Of a stretch of 64,000 nucleotides of DNA, positions 58,800 to 64,000 are shown piece by piece; the stretch's first letter is position 1; every line of letters starts with the position of its first letter. A program made the position numbers and the translations under genes. A model generated the notes under the pieces. That model was given only the letters and a program-made list of their open reading frames with translations, had not been told where the DNA came from and made no database searches. Location: assembly GCA_050949825.1 (NCBI GenBank), contig JBMNGL010000001.1, forward strand, positions 401,269 to 465,268. Reading direction: 5' to 3'. This stretch comes from DTU019 sp050949825 (GTDB lineage Bacteria > Bacillota > Syntrophomonadia > Syntrophomonadales > Syntrophomonadaceae).

Positions 58800-61049
58800 T
58801 TATTCCGTTCCTGCTTTTAGGGCCTCGCTCATGGAAACTGCTTCCACGCTCCTGGAACACAACAGTTTGCTGAGCTGATAGGTCAGCATGATGGCTGCAA
58901 AAGATATCAGCACATAAAGGGGGCTGACGATGGCCGGCAGCACTAAATTGATCATATTGCCAAGATAGCCGTACAATGCACCCATTGATGCCGCCGCTGC
59001 AGGAATTCCCAAAATAAATCCGGCCACGATGACAAAGGTGGAGCTGTCCAGGATCAGGGACCGGATCTCCCGGCGCCTGTAGCCAAATATCTTGAAAAGG
59101 GAGATGGTGTTCCTGTTTTCCTCGATAATCAGCGATGTGACCAGATAGAGGATGATTAAGGCCACAATGCTGGAGACAATCGTCATCAAGGCCACCATGG
59201 AATTCATCTGTCCCATAAATTCATCCATTGCATTCGGTAGTTCACTCATGGACTTCATGCCCGACAGCTTTTCATCAGGGATATCAAGCTTGATCATGCT
59301 GAAAAGCCCTCTGTAGCTGTTTCCCGGAAGCCCCATCTGTTCATTGAACTCTGTTATCGGCACATAGATAAACTGCTCAACGTAGGAATCAGCAACAGCG
59401 TCAATATGAAAGGTGTAGGGCTTGCCGTCCTCTTTGCTGATGAAGGTCACAGTGTCCCCGGCTTCAATGCCCAACCGATCGGCCAAAGACTTCGTAATAT
59501 TGGTCTGATCGTTGGGAATAGGATTTCCTTTCCGGTCCTTTAAAGTCACGATGGTTGAATCAGGCTCGATTCCCGTGATATAAAACTCAATTTGTTCATT
59601 GTTTTCAGGATAAAACTTGCCGGCATTAAAGGCCTCCGCCCCTTCCGGCGCCTCACCGAATTGTAAATCCCGGAAGGCATATTCGTATTCGAACTGATAT
59701 ACGTCCGAGGTGTTGAATACATGGTTCATGGAGTTCATAAGAGTGAAGCCAAAGAGCATCAAGACAGAAGCACTGGTAACACCCAGGAAAAGAAACACCA
59801 GCCGGGAGATGCTTCTGAACTGCTCCCGCAGCTTGAATTTTGTGTTGAACTTGAACCGTTCCAGTTTAAAGGCCCGCTCCAGGGCGTTGACCCTGGTTTT
59901 CTGCCGGTCTCCCTTCATAAGCTCCGCCGGAGCACGTTTCAGCTCTGAACATATAACCAGATAGCTGCTGAGGCCTAAAAACAGCACAGGTGTCAGTATG
60001 GCGGCCAAGGCATTTATGAAGCTTAACTGAATGCCCGGAACAGGAACATTATAATAGGTAACCATGGCCATAACCATTGGCCCGATAGAGGGCAGCGCCA
60101 ACACCGTTCCCATCACTCCGCCCGCCAAAGCCAGCAGCAGCGGGATTGACATGTAGTGGCACATCAACTCCCGCCGCCGGTAACCCTGGGCATAAAGGGT
60201 CCCGATGATCACCGATTCCTGGCGGATCATGCGCCAGAACATGATGCCGATGATCAAGCAGGACAGAAGAAACATTGCGGCCGGCAGCGGTACGCTCATG
60301 GTTTTCATACCGGTTATGGAGGCCCAGACCATTCTGGCCCGTTTGTTGTCCATAATGTCAGTCCAGTCGGACACGGTTATGCCTTCTGCCTGTAAACTCT
60401 CCCGCAGCTGTACCGCCTGCTCCTTAAGGCTCGGGGTCCTGTCATTGAACCTGACCGAATAAGTGCTTACAGCATTATCTATGTCGGAAAATTCCTCACG
60501 GCTTATAACCGCCACCCCGAAATCATTGGGCGAATACACGATATCATTCACGTTCTTCAGCGGATAAATATAGTGGGGCAGGGACACAAAGCCCGCCACC
60601 GTGAAGGTTTTCCCCGCGGCTTCTATCTGACTCCCCACCGGGTAGCCGTTGGCTTCGGCAAAGGCAGGATCAAGGAGAATTTCTCCCGGCCCTGAAAGCG
60701 CCTGCCCCTCGGTGACAGCCGGAATATTTACCTTCTCAGTTTGACTGAGCAGCCTGAGTGTTAGCGTATCAGACAGGGCAACGTCAAAGCTCATGTACTC
60801 CTCGATGATGGCGTCAGCCGATTTTTGCAGTTCCGCGAGGTCAGGATCAGGAACAGCAACGTCTGCTCTAAAGGACAGATCTTCCTGCATATGCCCCTCT
60901 GTAAAGGTCGTGACCAGGGCAGAAAGATTCTGGGAAAGTCCGGCAGCCACAACAAAGGTATAGCTCCCCAGGATAATCAGCGCAAGTATACTCAGGTAGC
61001 GCAGTTTGTTTTCTTTCAAAAAGCGAAAAACTCTTTTCTCCAGTGCCAT
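58800..61049 (-). CDS. ABC transporter permease, FtsX/MacB-like
   Basis: About 749 residues. One N-terminal helix (about 18-38), a large extracellular domain, three helices (about 250-370), then a second similar unit: a helix, an extracellular domain (about 445-600) and three helices near the C-terminus (about 620-735). This is the two-FtsX-domain layout of bacitracin- or lipoprotein-type exporters. The ATG at 61049 overlaps the stop of the ATPase gene (TAATG). Its substrate is unknown; antimicrobial resistance or lipid handling is possible. Confidence 0.88.
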   Translation of the reverse strand: MALEKRVFRFLKENKLRYLSILALIILGSYTFVVAAGLSQNLSALVTTFTEGHMQEDLSFRADVAVPDPDLAELQKSADAIIEEYMSFDVALSDTLTLRLLSQTEKVNIPAVTEGQALSGPGEILLDPAFAEANGYPVGSQIEAAGKTFTVAGFVSLPHYIYPLKNVNDIVYSPNDFGVAVISREEFSDIDNAVSTYSVRFNDRTPSLKEQAVQLRESLQAEGITVSDWTDIMDNKRARMVWASITGMKTMSVPLPAAMFLLSCLIIGIMFWRMIRQESVIIGTLYAQGYRRRELMCHYMSIPLLLALAGGVMGTVLALPSIGPMVMAMVTYYNVPVPGIQLSFINALAAILTPVLFLGLSSYLVICSELKRAPAELMKGDRQKTRVNALERAFKLERFKFNTKFKLREQFRSISRLVFLFLGVTSASVLMLFGFTLMNSMNHVFNTSDVYQFEYEYAFRDLQFGEAPEGAEAFNAGKFYPENNEQIEFYITGIEPDSTIVTLKDRKGNPIPNDQTNITKSLADRLGIEAGDTVTFISKEDGKPYTFHIDAVADSYVEQFIYVPITEFNEQMGLPGNSYRGLFSMIKLDIPDEKLSGMKSMSELPNAMDEFMGQMNSMVALMTIVSSIVALIILYLVTSLIIEENRNTISLFKIFGYRRREIRSLILDSSTFVIVAGFILGIPAAAASMGALYGYLGNMINLVLPAIVSPLYVLISFAAIMLTYQLSKLLCSRSVEAVSMSEALKAGTE

Positions 61050-61747
61050 TACCACTCAATCCTTTCCGCCGCAACCGTCGTCTGATTCACAGAAGCTTCT
61101 ACGATCTCCCCGCTTCTCAGCCGAAAGACCTTGTTTGCCATATCGGCAATGGCCGCGTTGTGTGTTATCATCAAAATCGTGGTTCCGAACTTTTTATTCA
61201 CCACCTGCAACAGCTTCAGGATACTGCGGGATGTCTGATAATCCAGTGCTCCCGTTGGCTCGTCACAGAGCAGCAGCTTGGGATTTTTAACGATGGCCCT
61301 GGCAATAGAGACCCGCTGCTGTTCACCGCCTGACAGCTCTCTGGGGAAACGGTGCTTTTTGTCCAGCATTTCCACCGCCGTTAATACTTCGTCCACATTT
61401 AACGGGGATTTGCTGATGTTTGATACCACCTCGATGTTTTCTCCCACAGTAAGGTTGGGAACCAGATTGTAAAACTGGAAAACAAAACCCACCTCTTCGC
61501 GTCTATATTCGGTCAGATCATCGTCGCTCAATTTGCTGATCTCGGTTCCGTCCACGGTCACCTTGCCGCTGTCGCCGCGGTCAATGCCGCCGATAATATT
61601 CATAAGAGTGGATTTTCCCGAACCCGATGGACCAAGGATGACACCGATTTCACCTTTTCCCAGATTCATTTCGATTCCCCTTAACACATCGGTTTTGATC
61701 ACCCCGGTGGTGTAGCTCTTCTTCAAGTTCGCAACATCAATAAACAT
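61049..61747 (-). CDS. ABC transporter ATP-binding protein, MacB/LolD type
   Basis: A 232-residue ATPase partnered with the FtsX-like permease. Walker A GPSGSGKST, Q-loop FQFYNLVP, signature LSGGEQQRVSIARA, Walker B LLLCDEPTGALD and the switch His in MITHN are all present. AAAAGGAGG precedes the ATG and overlaps the end of the tetR gene, so tetR, ATPase and permease form one operon. Confidence 0.94.
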   Translation of the reverse strand: MFIDVANLKKSYTTGVIKTDVLRGIEMNLGKGEIGVILGPSGSGKSTLMNIIGGIDRGDSGKVTVDGTEISKLSDDDLTEYRREEVGFVFQFYNLVPNLTVGENIEVVSNISKSPLNVDEVLTAVEMLDKKHRFPRELSGGEQQRVSIARAIVKNPKLLLCDEPTGALDYQTSRSILKLLQVVNKKFGTTILMITHNAAIADMANKVFRLRSGEIVEASVNQTTVAAERIEW

Positions 61748-61748
61748 G

Positions 61749-62387
61749 TTATTGCTCCTCCTTTTGATAAAAGCACCGTTTCAAAATATCAAAATATGCA
61801 TCCGATTCACTGAGAACCTCCATGCCCACATCTTCAATGGAATCGACCTTATCCATATACATTTCGGCAAAACTCAGCATGGTCCAGTTAATGATATTGA
61901 TCATTTTTTCGCGGTCGATATCCTCCCGGAATTTTGTAAAATCAATATTTTGATAACCTCTTTCCAAACCGCTTGCGATGATATCTTCACCAGTTTTTTT
62001 AATTTCAGATTTCACTTCAGCAGCATCCTCATTGGCCAGAGACTTTAAAAAATGAAATGCCTGGGGGAACTTTTTATAGATTTTAAATTTAACCGACCCC
62101 AGCTGCCGCATTCTTTCAAAAAAATCCGTCTCACTCCAATCTACTTCAGCGTAGATTTTTTCGACTATCTCAGCCACATAATCAAGCAGGAATAAATACA
62201 GTTCCTTTTTACTATTAAAATAGTTGAATAATGATCCTTTCGATATATCTGATTCCTTAACGATTTCATTTGTAGATGCCTTTTCGTAACCATTTCGTGC
62301 GAATTCTTTTAGAGCCGCGTTAATAATGCGTGCTCGTTTCTCCGGTTCCAGGCTGTTGAATTTTGAGTAAATGATAATCACCGCCAT
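61749..62387 (-). CDS. TetR/AcrR family repressor of the ABC operon
   Basis: About 212 residues. The N-terminal HTH (about 12-60) has AALKEFARNGYEKASTNEIV and SDISKGSLFNYFNSKKELY, the classic TetR pattern; the remainder is the helical ligand-binding domain. The ATG at 62387 is chosen although its ribosome binding site is weak; a TTG at 62393 is possible. It is the first gene of its operon, and two identical-type palindromes overlap its promoter, so it probably represses itself and the transporter. Confidence 0.9.
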   Translation of the reverse strand: MAVIIIYSKFNSLEPEKRARIINAALKEFARNGYEKASTNEIVKESDISKGSLFNYFNSKKELYLFLLDYVAEIVEKIYAEVDWSETDFFERMRQLGSVKFKIYKKFPQAFHFLKSLANEDAAEVKSEIKKTGEDIIASGLERGYQNIDFTKFREDIDREKMINIINWTMLSFAEMYMDKVDSIEDVGMEVLSESDAYFDILKRCFYQKEEQ

Positions 62388-62410
62388 CGTCAATTAGTAA
62401 AATAAATATT

Positions 62411-62461
62411 TGACCATACTGGTCATGATTTAATTCTACTGCTAATGACCACCCTGGTCAA
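62411..62461 (-). promoter_or_regulatory. tetR promoter with two palindromic operators
   Basis: TGACCATACTGGTCA (62411-62425) and TGACCACCCTGGTCA (62446-62460) share the pattern TGACCA-N3-TGGTCA, 20 bases apart. On the minus strand TTGACC (62461-62456) and TAGAAT (62438-62433) with a 17-base spacer form a promoter: one operator covers the -35 and the other the start-site region. This is a textbook arrangement for TetR autoregulation. Confidence 0.85.
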
Positions 62462-62601
62462 TAGGTTGAGGAGCACGAGCCCACGGTAAAAAATGTAAGG
62501 GCGCGCATCCGAAGATGGAGCATGGATTTATGCCGAAAAATTGTAGACCAGCTATATAAAGTCAACAATATTTATTAAATTTTTGGAGGCTTTTTATGTA
62601 A

Positions 62602-63780
62602 TCAAGCCATGGGGACATATGTTTTTTTGTCCCGCATAATAACAAAAATAATATAGGTTAATTTACGGGCTACAGCCCCAATGGCAGTACCATAGGCTTT
62701 GCCTTCGGAACGTTTTTTCTCGAAAAAGGCTTTAAGTACCGGATCAACTTGCACGGCCCGGACAGCGGCTTGCCAAATTGCTCTTCTAAGATGGGGAGAC
62801 CCTCGTTTAGACATCCGATTTTGACTGCCAGTAAAATCTCCGGACTGTTTAACACTGGGGTCAATGCCAACAAAGGCAACCAGCTTTTCCGGACTGGCAA
62901 AGCGATTAATGTCGCCAATTTCACTTTCAATGATGGCAGCCGTGATCATGCCAATGCCCGGAATGGTCGGAAGGCATGAATCAAGGGTATCAAAGTAGGT
63001 TTTAATATGGTCTTCGATCTCTTTGATATGCTCCTCGATAAACTTGATTTGTTCGATGAGCTGCCGCAACTGAAAAGCGAAAGCATCGATGGCAATGGTA
63101 ATGCCAAAAGAGTTACGAGCCTTTTCTTGGATCTCTTTAGCCTTTTCCAGTTTAAATCTTCCCCGGCTTGTTTTGTCAATTACTTCAGCCAGCTTTTCAG
63201 CACTGACACTTAACATGTCGTCCGGGGTGGTGTATTCCATTAATAAGGCCTTGGAACTAACGCCGAAGATGTTCGCAAAAAGGGTTTCGTACTCAGGAAA
63301 GATTTGATCTAAAACAGCGATTGCTTGCAGCTTAAGCTCCGTGGTCTGATCCACCAGGGAAGTACGATAACGGCAAAGCTGCCTTAAGGCCAGGGTGTTT
63401 TCATCTGACAGTTGCGTTTCGGTATAGCGGCCGAAGCGGATGATCTCAGCAATGATAAAGGAATCTCGTTGGTCATTTTTCGTTTTCCGGATAAACAAGT
63501 TGCGGAGACTGTCAGATTGAATAGGATTGATGACAAAGACATCAAAGTCTCTTTCAACCAGATAGGAGTAAATGGCAAGCCAGTAATGACCGGTCGCTTC
63601 CATGCCAAACACGACTTTTTCATCTTCGGACTTTAGCCTGGCAATGAAATCCAAGAGCTTTGCTGCACCGGCATTGGAATTGGCAAAAGTGATTCTGCCC
63701 AGGATCTGACCTGCATCATCAATTGCAGTAGCTTCATGGTTGCGTTTAGCGATATCAATACCGATTATCAATGTAAACAC
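62602..63780 (-). CDS. IS110-family transposase (DEDD), copy 2
   Basis: Same 392-residue protein as the gene at 57171-58349, with the same DEDD motifs, start and ribosome binding site. Identity of the two copies means that they duplicated recently or are kept alike by recombination. Confidence 0.95.
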   Translation of the reverse strand: MFTLIIGIDIAKRNHEATAIDDAGQILGRITFANSNAGAAKLLDFIARLKSEDEKVVFGMEATGHYWLAIYSYLVERDFDVFVINPIQSDSLRNLFIRKTKNDQRDSFIIAEIIRFGRYTETQLSDENTLALRQLCRYRTSLVDQTTELKLQAIAVLDQIFPEYETLFANIFGVSSKALLMEYTTPDDMLSVSAEKLAEVIDKTSRGRFKLEKAKEIQEKARNSFGITIAIDAFAFQLRQLIEQIKFIEEHIKEIEDHIKTYFDTLDSCLPTIPGIGMITAAIIESEIGDINRFASPEKLVAFVGIDPSVKQSGDFTGSQNRMSKRGSPHLRRAIWQAAVRAVQVDPVLKAFFEKKRSEGKAYGTAIGAVARKLTYIIFVIMRDKKTYVPMA

Positions 63781-64000
63781 CTCCGGTAATATTTGAGAGT
63801 GTTTCTCCTAACTTTACGAGCTTACAACCTAGCGCGATATACGGAGAAAAGGCTAAAAAGCCAGTCAACATCCAGCTCATTCGTAAAATCCCGTAAAGCG
63901 GAGGCGCCAGTCTACAGCGCGAGGATAGAACCTCAGGGGAACGTGCGGCGAACTCCACTCTATCGAGAAAATCATCTCAAAACCAGAGTTGTGATTCAAC
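63781..64000 (-). ncRNA. Candidate bridge RNA region of IS110 copy 2, incomplete
   Basis: Upstream non-coding part of copy 2, identical to 58350-58569 and cut by the window end. Confidence 0.35.

Larger units (their letters stand above)
62542..64000 (-). mobile_element. IS110-family element, copy 2 (runs off the window)
   Basis: Identical as far as I can see to 57111-58569, in the same orientation, offset by 5,431 bp. The flank outside 62542 differs from that of copy 1. With copy 1 it brackets the tetR-ABC cassette. Confidence 0.85.

Overview
The window looks like the chromosome of a clostridial Bacillota, probably close to Syntrophomonas and its relatives. The reasons are the gene orders uvrB-uvrA-uvrC, rapZ-yvcK-whiA, rpoN-cggR-gap-pgk-tpiA-gpmI-eno and secG-esterase-rnr-(smpB)-ssrA, SLH-domain surface proteins, moderate G+C, many TTG start codons with strong ribosome binding sites, and a tmRNA tag ending in AEDNFALAA. 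The placement rests on gene order and protein character only.

Layout. 1-4.7 kb: the 3' part of a lactate permease gene, an S41 processing protease, a polytopic membrane protein and a double P-loop ATPase. 4.8-11.8 kb: the excinuclease genes uvrB, uvrA and uvrC with a LexA-like box before uvrB. 11.8-15.1 kb: a small membrane protein, a phosphoglucose/phosphomannose isomerase and a PHP phosphoesterase, with two short inverted-repeat (MITE-like) elements between them. 15.1-19.4 kb: rapZ, yvcK, whiA and rpoN. 19.5-26.5 kb: the glycolytic operon behind a CggR-type repressor and a likely operator. 26.9-30.9 kb: secG, an esterase, an HD-domain protein and rnr.

30.9-49.2 kb is an island lying between rnr and smpB, genes that are neighbours in Bacillus. 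It holds a giant SLH-anchored surface protein of about 3,700 residues, a membrane-tethered Ig-like protein, a FecCD-type metal-chelate ABC importer (permease, ATPase, lipoprotein), a stand-alone TiaS-like protein and a second SLH protein. Two nearly identical structured leaders, each ending in an intrinsic terminator, precede the first two surface-protein genes. I could not assign them to a known riboswitch class. They are the best candidate here for something undescribed.

49.4-51.1 kb: smpB, a GNAT acetyltransferase and ssrA, each of smpB and ssrA with a recognisable promoter. 51.3-57.1 kb: the end of a prophage or integrative element beside ssrA, read on the minus strand: a tail-type gene fragment, two small genes, holin, amidase, an HTH/zinc-finger gene, a SHOCT-like gene and two translationally coupled large serine recombinases. 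The phage gene is cut by an IS110-family element. 57.1-64 kb: two identical IS110-family copies in the same orientation flank a tetR-ABC ATPase-FtsX-like permease cassette, whose promoter carries two matching palindromic operators. The upstream non-coding part of each IS copy is a candidate bridge-RNA locus.

Dispersed repeats are frequent in the gaps: a palindrome family built around ACCGTCCCC, the TGTCATCCTGAGCGAAG family (one tandem array of six), and the two MITE-like elements.
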